The notes under the pieces: generated by a model | What the model was told of the DNA's origin: nothing | Database searches by the model: none | Seen by the model: only the letters and a program-made list of their open reading frames with translations | Program-made: the position numbers and the translations under genes | Shown: positions 32,189-42,932 of the stretch, one piece after another | How positions within the stretch are numbered: position 1 is the first letter of the stretch | How the letters are laid out: every line of letters begins with the position of its first letter | Source of the DNA: Trigonopsis variabilis | Lineage: Eukaryota; Ascomycota; Trigonopsidomycetes; Trigonopsidales; Trigonopsidaceae | Reading direction: 5' to 3' | DNA: 64,000 nt | Assembly: GCA_003707065.3 (NCBI GenBank) | Contig: PPXM03000001.1 | Coordinates: forward strand, 1,798,001 to 1,862,000

Positions 32189-32196
32189 ATGCCTAA
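32179..32196 (+). promoter_or_regulatory. Upstream ORF overlapping the start codon of the regulator gene
   Basis: ATG at 32179 opens a five-codon frame (MYRDA, stop TAA 32194-32196) that runs across the main ATG at 32189 in another frame. If the transcript starts upstream, ribosomes meeting this ATG would bypass or reinitiate at the main start, damping translation. Direct reading; the effect is inference. Confidence 0.4.
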
Positions 32197-34301
32197 ACCC
32201 GTTCATCGTCGGCTGAAGACGAATCGCATGCTGAGTGCATGCAACTGGTGTCGCTCGCAAAAGCTCAGATGCGATGATCGGGAAGGTTCTTGCATGCGCT
32301 GTCTTCGTAAAGGTATTCAATGTGTCACGACTGATCCGCATGATGAAAGACGAGTTGTCCTAAGACAAGCAAGTCGCCCTTCTCGTACTAGAAATAAAGC
32401 TGTATCGCCCAAGCTCTATGGCAATAAAGGTATTCCAATCCTTAATAAAGTACCAGATGAACCTGAGGAAGTAAAGACGGGGCTGGGAGCTCCAAGGGAT
32501 GGGTTAGTCATCGACTCCACTCGGGATCGCTCACTGTTTATCGGATGTGGAAGCTGCTGTATGTTGATGCAGTGGTTGGATCACTATTACGCACTATGGC
32601 CACAATGGATGTCGGTCTTTCCGTACCTGACATATGGGCTTACAATGAGAGTGGAGATGGAACTGCCTCTGAGACTCTCTCTGCCTTCCTTCCCCTCCGA
32701 AGAAGAAAGGCTGCATTATATTTCTCTCTTTTTCAATTACATTTACCCTGTACTCCCTTTTATCAAGCAGGTATCAGCTGAAAGACTCATTTTTCTGGCC
32801 AGCGAATGCCTATTGCGAGGAGCGGAGACGATCAGCTCGTCTGAATGCAATGCTTTGGTTATCTCATATTCAATCTTCGTCATTGCACTCCGAGAAATGG
32901 GTAAAGGCGTGAATTCGGAGACGATAGATGTCTTTGCCGAAGCAATTTTTCACCTTGTTGGCAGATTGTCAGCGTGCCCATCTACTATTTCAGTACAGGC
33001 TCTGATACTGGCTCACATTGCCTTGAAGCCGCAATATCATTCTGGCATCTCCTGGAACATCCTTGGAACGGCCATTCGTATGGCCCACTTCATTGGTCTC
33101 CATCGTCTTTACCTTTCTATAGATGACGGTAACAATATCGACTCTTTGGACTTGGTAGACGATGCTTGCCCATCTTCCGAACTTGGTAACAGAGTATGGT
33201 TGACAATCTGCATACTGGAGCGGATGGCGGAAATTGATACAGGTCGTACTGTTGGTCTTGGTTCCTTTGAGTATATTCCTTTAGGCGGACCGGAAAACGA
33301 GAGGCTTATATATTTCGAAGCTCTAATGGGCTTGACAGCAATACGTGCGGGCATTAGTTTGCATCTTCGTCGACCTACGAGTAAGAAAGTTGAAGATCTT
33401 CTTCGCAAGACGGCAGAAATCGATGACTCTCTTTTGACGTGGTCGAGTAATTATTCGAAGCAAATGAGGTAACAGCACTTCTTTTACACTGCTCTAACAC
33501 TTGATTTTAGATCTGGGAGTGACCTGTTTTGTAATTCTCAAGAAGATACGATGGCTTTGTTTCTCTCTGTCAACTATCATCAGACGTAAGTTCTCCGATG
33601 CTGGTATTTCTAACCAAAGCGTAATTGCGCTGCATCGGCCTGGCCTCATGTCTGATTCCGAATGGCTCAATGCGAACGTTCAAAGATTCTGTGGTTCCGA
33701 ACCGAAAAGCCGTTTGAGCAAAAGTGCCGACATTTGCGTCTCTTCAGCAAGAGAAATTATCCGCTTAGCCTGTTCTGCCGACATGAGATCCCGCTATTGT
33801 TTCATGGCTCCTACTGTTCAAGTCATTTTGGCTGCTGTAGTTCTCAGCATTTATTTGTGTAAACAACCAGGAAACATTCTTTCTGGATGTGATCGAGAGG
33901 TAATTGTGTTTTTGTTACTTTCTCTGATTCATTTAGCTTCTCATAGCCTCGGGCGAATACATTGCTGACTCGAATTTGGCCCATATACCAAAATTGGTTG
34001 ACGGTAAGCTATTCTGCTGTTGTGATTAATGAAAGGATTGAAGCTCTTGAGAGCACAGGTGGAAATGATTCTTAATGGCGGTGTTGGTTCTGTCGAGAGA
34101 TCTTTGGGCCCCGATATAAGCCATACTAGCACTTTCGAGGCTGAAATATTCTCGCCTGCTATGGAAGAGTACTGGGCGAGCTTATGGAGCGACAATTTTG
34201 GCGATATTTATAGCCATACTGCGAATGAAGAATTCAATAATGTTATTCTCGGAATCCCGGTGTTTGATGGGATACATTCTGAGTTGCAAAATGATCAATA
34301 A
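32189..34301 (+). CDS. Zn2Cys6 transcription factor (5 exons)
   Basis: Exons 32189-33468, 33511-33585, 33620-33899, 33937-34003 and 34036-34301 give 655 residues. The zinc cluster is complete at the N-terminus: Cys18, 21, 28, 35, 38 and 45 (C-x2-C-x6-C-x6-C-x2-C-x6-C) with the basic loop RSQKLR. The middle region (about residues 170-450) matches the fungal-specific transcription factor domain; the joined exon 2/3 reads NYHQTVIALHRPGL, its standard motif, which confirms the splice. Introns 2 and 4 (33586-33619, 34004-34035) end in AAG. It is a nuclear DNA-binding regulator, probably of CGG-triplet sites. It converges on the ACS permease gene (339-base gap) and is the best candidate to control the permease and Baeyer-Villiger monooxygenase next to it (inference). 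Confidence 0.88.
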
Positions 34302-34640
34302 AAGGTTCTACCTATAATTCGTTTGATTAATAAAAAAAAACTAACTTGATCTACGATTGAATGAATCATAAATGGGTGACATCTTGTCATACTATATTGG
34401 CGCTGCTATGTATATATAATGGGCTGATGAGTAATAGTTGGAAAGATTAGTCATACTTTCATGATAGTGTATTCTGGAATCATTGCAATTTTTCTAGAAT
34501 TCGCCTATTATTTGGAATATTCCTGGTAATTAGTCTTGTGTATAGATTGTGTAGAATGTTCGGACGTTTGAAGAGGTTACATAGATTCATCGCAACTTAA
34601 GAGATTCAGATCGACTAAATTAAAGTGGCAACTAAGGTTA
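34302..34640. other. Intergenic region between convergent genes
   Basis: 339 AT-rich bases holding the two terminators; polyA-like AATAAA/TTTTTATTA-type stretches occur near 34325. No gene. Confidence 0.5.
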
Positions 34641-36423
34641 TCAGAGAGGGATAGATTCTCCACTGGACTTTTCCGAAAGGCCTCCGTGGAACTGCCGAGT
34701 TTCTGATTTGAATGTCTTTTGTTGCTCCCGGCGGTGCAACAAGTATACTGCCAGTGTAAACAAATAAACAATGGGCTGCATGATAGTACAGTAGAGGAAC
34801 CCTTTAAAAAAGTGAGGGGCGCTCGTCGTTGGTAGAACCAGCAGGGAAACCCAGGAATTGAATGCCATAGCAAAAGCAAGCATTGACGCCAGAATAAAAG
34901 CGCGCTCATTGTCATTGTTTCGACAGATGATGTTCACCCAGGCAAACTGTAAAGGAGCAAGAGAGTTCTGAATGAAGCCAGAAGCAATAGCAAACCACTT
35001 GTAACCAAGAGAGGTGTGATCGTAGGCCAAGAAGGCAATATATCCTATTATCATTGTAAGATTAGCAATTGCAAAAATGGGCAGACGGACTTTTTCGCCA
35101 TATTTATCAGTAAAGATACCAAAAACAAAAAGGAATACCACTCCAACGCATGGCTGAACGGCCGTAAAATTATTGATTTGCACGACCGAATAGATACCTA
35201 TGGCTTTGAACCATACCGTATAGACGTTCTGAATTTCAATAAGAAAGCCTTGCTGTGAAAGTATGAACCATAGTACGATAACCCAGAAATGCCAGCCCAA
35301 GAATATGGTCTTCAATTGGGTTATGACGGATGAGCGAACCTCAAGGGTGTCGCTCTGCTCTGAAAAATATTTCTTTCGATCTCGGGCAATTGAGAACTCT
35401 TCTTCTGTAAAAAATCGATGTTTTGTCTCATTGGGACTCCCAGGAAAGAAGAGATAACCAAAAACTGCAATAGGGAAAGGGATGAGGCCTTCAATCAAAA
35501 ACATCCATCGCCATCCCGGACGACCTAGAGCACCGTCGAGGCTTTGGTGAATACGGGCAGAGAGAAAGCCAGTAGTAGCAGTCCCAATACAGGCAGAAAT
35601 ATAGAACAAGGTAGAGCGCCGGGCGAGCTCATCTGCTCGGTACCAAGAACCAAGAACATACTGAATCGAAGGAAAGAAAGCTCCTGAAGAGTTAAAAAAC
35701 ATGAGTGATCATTAAACTTACCTTCAAAAAATCCAATTAGGAAACGGTAAGCAGCGAGTTCTGAAAATCCAGTTGCCCTTGTCGATAAAGAGGAAAATAG
35801 ACCCCAGAGTACCATGAATGTAGGAATGGTGTATTGCGCAGGGAGCCTTGTGTTTAAATAAGTCAACGGAATAATTGAACTCACGTTAGAACCTTCTAGG
35901 CTGCAACTTACATAGCGTATCCTGCGGTGAAGATGGAATTCAATTGCGCATATTGATTGCCAAAAAAGTCCAGGTCTTCGCGCATTCCGCTAACATATGC
36001 ATTCGCGAAAACACCTCGGTCAAGATACATAGTCTTTCAAGATATTAATGACAGAACGTACAACATCTTATTTACCCAAAAGCCAGCCGAAGCGAAAAGC
36101 AGAATGAAAATATCCAATTTGGCCACTACTCTGCGCTCAACAAGTGTATCATCGGGATGGAACCATTGATAGATGGTCCTGGTCCGGCCAGAAGTCAAAT
36201 GATTAAAGTCAGCATCTGCAAATGCTACTGACGCAGCTTTCCCGTCTTCACCAGAATATGTACTAAGCTCTCGAGTCGATATATGATCACTGATACTGAC
36301 GCCCATGTCACGGTATTCTCGCTTCGACTTGAAATACAAGGATACTTTCTTATAAAATGCTTTGCGATCACGAACAAGATATTCTAGATGACATTTTTTG
36401 AAAACTAATCCGGTAAATCCCAA
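34641..36423 (-). CDS. MFS permease of the anion:cation symporter family (Dal5-like, 4 exons)
   Basis: Exons, in transcript order: 36423-36076, 36033-35912, 35879-35722 and 35683-34641, giving 556 residues. A start at the ATG at 36306 (MGVSISDHIS) is also possible and would remove 39 residues. The sequence follows the family closely: HPDDTLVERRVVAKLDIF, then YLDRGVFANAYVSGM, TYLNTRLPAQYTIP, GFSELAAYRFLIGFFEGAFFPS and YVLGSWYRADELARR. About 12 membrane segments are expected at the plasma membrane. Intron 1 ends in AAG and intron 2 in GAG; both joins are required for the conserved motifs to line up. It is divergent from the Baeyer-Villiger monooxygenase, so the likely job is import of that enzyme's substrate or a related carboxylate or amide (inference). 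Confidence 0.86.
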
Positions 36424-37017
36424 TGGAAAGAAATGTCCCTAATCCGATGCGATGCCATAACTATATGATATCGAATGCTATCATTCATGAAGAAGAGAAG
36501 TGTTTGTGAGCTTCAATAGCGGGGCCAGGCTTCTATTTTGAAGTTAATAGCTGATTCGCAGATAGAGCAGTGGTATTTTCATCCAATAGACTCAGTTGAG
36601 GAGATTACTAAAGCGGCAAGAAATCATGTCTATGGCTGTCGCTGGTTGTCGATGGTTCACGATAAGAGGTTGAACCGAAAACTGATACTCGGGTGGTTCG
36701 CCCGAACTTAGGCTCAACCGATGTGTGGCTACCAAAACCAACAGATTCGCAATTTGGAAACAAAATTGCCCGATCAAATCATTGTACAGAGTACGATATT
36801 TTCGTCGGTTGAATTGCTAATCAGACCGCAAAAAGACACCCTGTTGGTCAATTGATAGGAGAAAGTGCATTGCTTAGGGAACCGAATACATACAATGAAC
36901 CGACCTCTAAGCCGAATATGGTGTCAGGATCTATCCGAAAAGCGATTAAAGATGATCTAGGGCCGACTTCTTTTAAGAGCGAAAAAATCATATCTGAAAG
37001 GTGCTCAGATAACTTCA
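36424..37017. promoter_or_regulatory. Divergent promoter of the permease and Baeyer-Villiger monooxygenase genes
   Basis: 594 bases between two start codons. CGG/CCG triplets are scattered (near 36690-36705 and 36812-36826), as expected for Zn2Cys6 targets, but no clear paired site stands out. Confidence 0.35.
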
Positions 37018-38782
37018 ATGACTGCAAGCGTTTACAAAGGTGAAGATGAAGCTTATAACTTCAGCCGTCCAGTCACGGTAAGTTACTAAGTTTTCAAGAT
37101 ACTGATACCTTCAGGCCATCATTATTGGATGTGGAATCGCAGGAATTACAAATGCCATTCTACTTTCCGAAAAGGTGGGAAATCTAGCTCTAAAGGTGTT
37201 TGACAAAGGGGAACGAGTGGGCGGTACTTGGGCTGCGAACAATTACCCTGGGGTAAGATGTGATGTTCCCTCGCACTGTTATCAATTATCGTTTGAGCCC
37301 AATCCTTATTGGACTGAGTTCTATGCCAAAGGTCAAGAAATTCAGAGCTATTATGAAACTGTCGTGAAGAAATACAACCTGGAGAATAAGATTTACTTAA
37401 AGCATGATGTTATAAATGCTGTATGGAATGAAGAAGGACAGGAATGGATAGTCACGGTACTTGACCTCAGCACAAGCCAAACTTTTGAGGAGCATGCCAC
37501 TTTTCTCATTTCTTGCGTTGGCAGACTAGATAAGCCGGAAACTCCGGATATCGCTGGCTTGGAAACCTTTAAAGGAAATGTCATACATACGGCTCTCTGG
37601 GACAAGCTTGTCGACCTGAAAGACAAACGGGTAGCCGTAATCGGAAATGGTGCCAGTGGGATGCAACTGATTCCCAATATTACTGACGAAGTACGGCAGC
37701 TTGACCACTATGTTCGTTCTAAAGTATGGGTCTCACCTTTTTTTCGTCAAGGCTTATTAACGGCTTCCTCTAATCGCCCAGAGGGATTCATTTATAGTCT
37801 TGAAGAACAGGAGTCATTCGCTAACAATCCCGAAGCTTATTTGGAATACCGCAAAAGTCTTGATTCGCTTTTCCATGGAGAGATCAAAGGAATCAAACTC
37901 AACAGCTTCGAAAATGTTCAACTGCAGGACAAGCTGACCAAATTAATGTCTGACCGCTTGAAAGGTGACGAAGAACTTCTTAGGCGTGTGCTGCCAGATT
38001 ATCCTCCTTTGTGCAAACGACTCACTCCTGCTCCAGGCTATTTAGAAGCACTCTTGGATCCAAAAGTTCACTATATTGATGAACAAATTGATCAAGTTAC
38101 AGCGACTGGTATCATCACTGCAGATGGCCATTTTCGTGAGGTAGATGTTATTATCACTGCTACTGGGTTCACAGAGGGTTATGTACCACGCTTCCCTACT
38201 ATTGGTCGTTCGAAGAAGAATTTGCAGGAGCTGTGGAGCCCGAAGAGCACAATCGGCTCTCCTAGGTCCTACTTTGGACTCATGACTCCAGGATTTCCTA
38301 ATTATTTTTTCGTACTGCAGGCTCACGGTACGACGTTTGGCGGGACAGTGCCTCTCAACTGCGAAATTTCCGCGACCTACATAGCGAAATGTATAAGAAA
38401 AATTCAATCTCAAGGATATTTATCTCTAGAACCAACGCAGGAGGCGACTGAAGCTTTTAATTCTTTGACTGATAGTTTCTTTGAGGATACTGTTCTTTTA
38501 TCGTCGTGCAACAGCTGGTGGAAGTCAGGACGAGGACATACCCGTGTCTTAGTTGGCTGGCCAGGGACCTTCCATCATAGATATCAGCTTTCCTTAGATC
38601 CTCGCTGGGAAGATTTCAAGTACATCCTAAATCCAGATAACAAGCAAAATAAATACCACTACTTTAGAAACGGTGTCACCTCATTGGAACTAGCATTGCC
38701 GAGCGATAAATGTACCGGCTATCTCAAGGCAGTGGGTAATATGGATCTAAAGACGATTCATGAATCTTTTTATTTTATTTGA
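37018..38782 (+). CDS. Type I Baeyer-Villiger monooxygenase (flavin-containing, 2 exons)
   Basis: Exons 37018-37077 and 37115-38782 give 575 residues. The first exon supplies MTASVYKGEDEAYNFSRPVT, leading straight into the FAD-binding strand AIIIGCGIAG. The family fingerprint FxGxxxHxxxW(P/D) is present as FKGNVIHTALWD near residue 172. The second dinucleotide fold (VAVIGNGASG, about residue 197) for NADPH and the ATGF motif (about 370) are also intact. It would insert oxygen next to a carbonyl in a cyclic or linear ketone, or oxidise a sulfur or nitrogen atom. No signal peptide. Divergent from an ACS permease, with a Zn2Cys6 factor beyond it, it forms a small catabolic module. The family is clear; the substrate is not. 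Confidence 0.9.
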
Positions 38783-39160
38783 ATAGATATTTTTCGTTGA
38801 CAGTCACTATAGTTGCCATTCACTCTAGTGCAAATTGTCTTGGACTTTGGTCCTGGCGGCTGTTCAGGTAATCATCAACTGCGTCTTACTCTCCGCATAT
38901 TCTTCTTAATCCAAGAAACTGACACGTTATCTTGATGTTCTAACTGCTCAATCATATCCATCGGTAGGTAAAACGTGTCTGATATTGGTTAGTCTCACGC
39001 GTACCGTAAATGTTTGCAGTTAGGTAGATTCCAGTCATACGGCAGCTGAACTATGTCATATGAAAAATCAAATCAATAAATACGATTATGCTATGAGAAG
39101 TATATATACTGTAGAAATCATTCTTCGAAAAATAACCGTTCCACCTGCAAGAACTATACT
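38783..39160. other. Intergenic region between convergent genes
   Basis: 378 bases separating the monooxygenase and hydrolase 3' ends. No gene seen. Confidence 0.5.
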
Positions 39161-39917
39161 TCAGAGATCAGAAAGAGTCACTTTGGCCGCCAAAAGATCA
39201 GAAATACCAGCCGTGAAGACCTATAAAGCGTAAGATGAGATGTAAGTAGTCTTGATACCTTCACCAGTTCATCAGCATTAACTCCAGCGATATTACGATC
39301 GCCAATGGCTCCCTCCAGAAGATAGACATTATATCCTAAGTCACTTCCAGCAATCGCTGTTACGGCAATACAGTTATGTGCCTTAAACACGTGAGATAGA
39401 GAAAGAATCCTGACTTACCAGGTACCCTATAAAGCGTTAGAAGTCTTTGAAATAGTACTTACCACTAAGAAGTATCTTTTTCTTCCCGATCGCCTTTAGA
39501 TGAGACAGAAGATTAGTATCATGGAACGAATTGGCAAAAGTTTTGTAAACGACCTTATATTAGATAGATCCTTCCAAGTAACTGACTGTTTCAGAGTCCA
39601 ATTGCTCCAGCCCATCCAAAGGCTCAACAAGTGGACTTCCTGAAGTAAAAATCGGAGCTCCTTCAGGAAGCCGATGATGGACATGAATGATACTGCCTCC
39701 ACTTGCGCGAAATCTATTCAGCGCAGACTTGATAACATGACTGGTCTTCTCTAGATTTTCAACTTTGAGGAGCCCTTGTTTATATCTAGCCATAATCAGC
39801 AAAAGAAAAATCAGAAGCTTACTCTTTTTGCGCATCAATAATAATTAGCACAGTATCTTCTATTGAAGGCTTTTCAATTTGAATGCCAATTAGGTCGCGA
39901 GAAGATTTAGATGTCAT
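39161..39917 (-). CDS. Isochorismatase-like cysteine hydrolase (6 exons, including an 8-nt microexon)
   Basis: Found by joining frames. Exons in transcript order: 39917-39823, 39785-39587, 39553-39463, 39426-39419 (8 nt), 39381-39259 and 39220-39161, giving 191 residues, normal for the family (about 180-220). The catalytic triad is complete: Asp28 (LIIIDAQ), Lys102 (VVYKTFANSF) and Cys135 (GYLAHNC). SGGSIIHVHH, AIAGSDLGYNVYL and NADEL also match. The motif around the catalytic Cys exists only if the 8-nt exon GGTACCTG is included, coding the Tyr-Leu of GYLAHNC. Introns 2 and 4 end in AAG; intron 2 has a GTCAGT donor. Members cleave isochorismate or hydrolyse nicotinamide or other amides; which applies here is unknown. 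It converges on the Baeyer-Villiger monooxygenase gene. Likely cytosolic. Confidence 0.82.
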
Positions 39918-41835
39918 TCAAGGCGAATTTGCAGAGGATAATTAATCAATTTGATGTGGAGAAAATCCATCATTCATAAAAGAAGCCTTATATGTCATTT
40001 CTGAAAGCTTCGGTTCGTTTCCGACTACTCGGTTCGTATCACCGTAACAATCTTTCCGATCCTGGTAGTCAACTGGTAATCCATCGTCATTACTAATAAA
40101 TGACTTGAGGAACTTGATTCCTTAATACAATAACTCATTCTTCATTGTCATCTGAACTGATGAATAACTGGGATAATTCCACCTAGAAGATGATCTATAG
40201 AGTGCTCTTTTCTGGCGTCTTGATCTGGTAGCCGATTCAAGGAACATAAAGTTCATGAGGGAGACTGATGCAAACCAGTCTGGGCCTGATTCTTTTAATA
40301 GCAAGAATATATTGATGTCTGATACGCAGTTATGAAATGTTAATTGCCTCAGACCATAAACCTTTCTCGAGGCAAACTAGGAGCTCAATGATGAGCGGTT
40401 TAATATGCCAACTTTAATTGTAGGATTTTCTACCTGCACATTAAATCCTTCTCTCATGTAGTGTGCTTATTTCTTATATCAACTTTGGTGAACGAACGAG
40501 ATCCTCTTACTGACCACCTTATTATGATTCTCTTACTCGTTTTCCAAATTATTGCATATCTGGATCTCAACTCTATAAGATTTCATTGCGAACTGTAATA
40601 CATCGTATCACAAAGGACGCTAAAGAGCTGTTGCAAAGTCAATCTGATGTGCTGCGATCAAGTGAGGATCCGATAGACAGTCAGATTACCTAGGTCAGCA
40701 ATATTACCCGAAATGCATATGAGATAAGCCGTCGCCAGCAAAAGATATCAACGACTCCTAAGCAAAGACTTAGTTGCGTGAATATCTCAGTTGATGCTGT
40801 GCCTGATTCACATTTTATCGAGAGCTATAACTAGGCAAAGAGCAATACAGTTCTAAACTCGATTAATTGAGGAATTGTATACAAATGGACGGTTAAAAGC
40901 ACTGAAATACTCTCAGCTCATGACCCTAAGAATTGTTCTTCTTTAATGGTCTTCATTGGATTAGAAAGTCTTATTTATGGCGTCTTGGTGCTTTCAGTGA
41001 CCCCCGCAATCATCAATGCCTTAAAGCGCCGAAAGGGTTGGGGCATTTTTCTTTGTTTCAGAGGTACATTCAGGCTATTCTTCTTAGTCTTAGAACTGTA
41101 ATTTCAACTACCCTGGATTAGAAATTACAAACTTCGATACCACATTAGCCAGCATGCTTGGTAATTGTGTTTTTCTTTTCTTATTGGTCAAAGTTGGATT
41201 ATATATTGATAGCTTTTTGGTGATTTACTGATGGAAAGATTCAAGTAACCCATCAGGAAGGAACAAGCAAGACTAGGCTATCACATCTATAAGTCTATCT
41301 ATATTTGTGGGTCCACTTTGCGTGTATGACGACGACTACGGGACAAGCAGTCCAGAGAACTACCCTATGCATCTTAAATCATGTTCATTTGAAGTTGCTC
41401 TCGTCCATACTTTTTCAAAGACATCTCTTCTATCAACGGATAAAGTTCAAGGAGTCCTGAAGTCTGTAGTTTGGCCAGATGATCTCTCAACGCGGTGTCG
41501 TAGATTAGAATGACTGTACCATGGTCACAGACTGGCGGCACAGCGAGTCGCGGGAAAAAGCTAGACAGATGCTGAGCACTCGATTTTGTTGAAGTGAATC
41601 TTAGTTGATCATTAGTTTCCAAAAAGGAAAAGACAATATACTCAGAGGACAACGATGCTAATCTCATGAACAAGTAATCGGTGTTATTATTCCAAAAAAA
41701 GATCATTAATGGTGCATTAACAAGGATTCATCAGATGCAAACGCATGACATGGAAAATAGGATAGCAATAGCACAAGCTAATTTCGATAGGTGATGAAGG
41801 CAGGCGGCGTAGGATCGAGAAGTATAAGATAGAGA
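39918..41835. other. Gene-poor stretch
   Basis: 1.9 kb with only short frames. One 51-codon frame from about 40949 is strongly hydrophobic (MVFIGLESLIYGVLVLSV...), and a 110-codon minus frame lies at 41374-41706. Neither resembles a known family, and no splice joins them to anything larger. Treated as non-coding. Confidence 0.4.
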
Positions 41836-42932
41836 CTATATGTTGCCTTGCAGCTCGTCAAGAGAATATCCTGGAGGGTTATCGCCTGCATTAGGGCCAT
41901 GGGGATTCCAAAAGTAATCAGGGATAAGATCCTCGTCATCAAAAATATTTGATGTCATGAGATACTTCCATTCCTCCTTCAAAAGATGAACGAAAGATAT
42001 CCCCTTTCTGAATTTAAAATTGTCCAGCCATTCTATATTATCTGTCTCATACTCCATTCGGACCAAGGTAGCGGGAGGATCAGCGAGAGCGTAAATAACC
42101 TCACCGACTGGCACATCTTCATGCAATAAGACTCTATCATTGCTGTTACCGAACATGTTTGTTCCTTTGTGCTTCTTTCCTCTTTCGTCGGAGGGTGCAT
42201 CCCAGTCATCATAAAGTTCAGAGGGCCCATCAGCCTCTATATCAAGAAGATCGGAGGTGATACATTGGAATTGACCGACAGCATAATCAAATCTTCCGTT
42301 ATCCTCAGACTCGTACCAGAAAAACCTGCCCATGTAACTGTTTTCAGGAACGACGCTATCGTTCAGAAGAAAACGCTCCATTGTGGGCTTCACGTTTACA
42401 AAAGTATCATCATCAACTTTACAGAGCCAACGGAAATTGCAATGTGGTGAACATAGTTCTCGAACTCGACGGTACATTTCTGTAGTTTTGACAGTGATCG
42501 CGACAATATGATTATCAACCGGAAGGCTCTCCAAAGGCATGAGATCCCTATTTAACTCGCTTTCGACGTTGTAGATCTTCTCGTACAGCTTGGGAGGCGC
42601 GCTGGTGTAAAAAAAGGTTTCCGCGTCAGGATATAAACGATTTAATCTCTCAATCCAGGTATCACGGTGCACTTGACGCCTACCAAGGGATTTGGTTCCA
42701 GCAGAGATGGCGAACACAATCTTATCGTCTAGATTCATGCTTCCAGGAGCTCCATTCCATGGGTTCAACTGTAAAGGCTCTTCACCAGTGATTTTACCAG
42801 TTAGAGCTTTCCCCCTGACAAGCTGCCCTCAGTAGAAGAAGAATGTGATTTGAGAGCTATAATTGATACGCTCGAGATGATAAAGACCACCACGGCAGCA
42901 GCGACATAGTGAATTTTTTTGAGAACAATCAT
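41836..42932 (-). CDS. Glycosyltransferase family 31-like type II membrane protein (2 exons)
   Basis: The main exon (42822-41836) contains the GT31/galactosyltransferase features. These are GTKSLGRRQVHRDTW, the metal-binding KVDDDTFVN (DxD) motif near residue 155, and HEDVPVGEVIY (the ED(V) motif) near residue 255. A first exon at 42932-42870, joined over a 47-nt intron (donor GTATCA, acceptor CAG), adds MIVLKKIHYV followed by a hydrophobic stretch, a signal anchor as expected for a Golgi glycosyltransferase. The total is 349 residues. Without this exon the frame lacks an ATG at its start (it begins at TTG) and lacks any membrane anchor. It probably adds a sugar, often beta-1,3-linked galactose or N-acetylglucosamine in this family, to protein or lipid glycans. 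First exon is inferred; core family is well supported. Confidence 0.75.

Noticed and set aside
40949-41104. A 51-codon hydrophobic frame (MVFIGLESLIYGV...)
   Set aside because: Could be a small membrane peptide, but nothing supports translation and the flanks are non-coding.
41374-41706. A 110-codon minus frame near the GT31-like gene
   Set aside because: No recognisable motif and no in-phase splice to the neighbouring gene.
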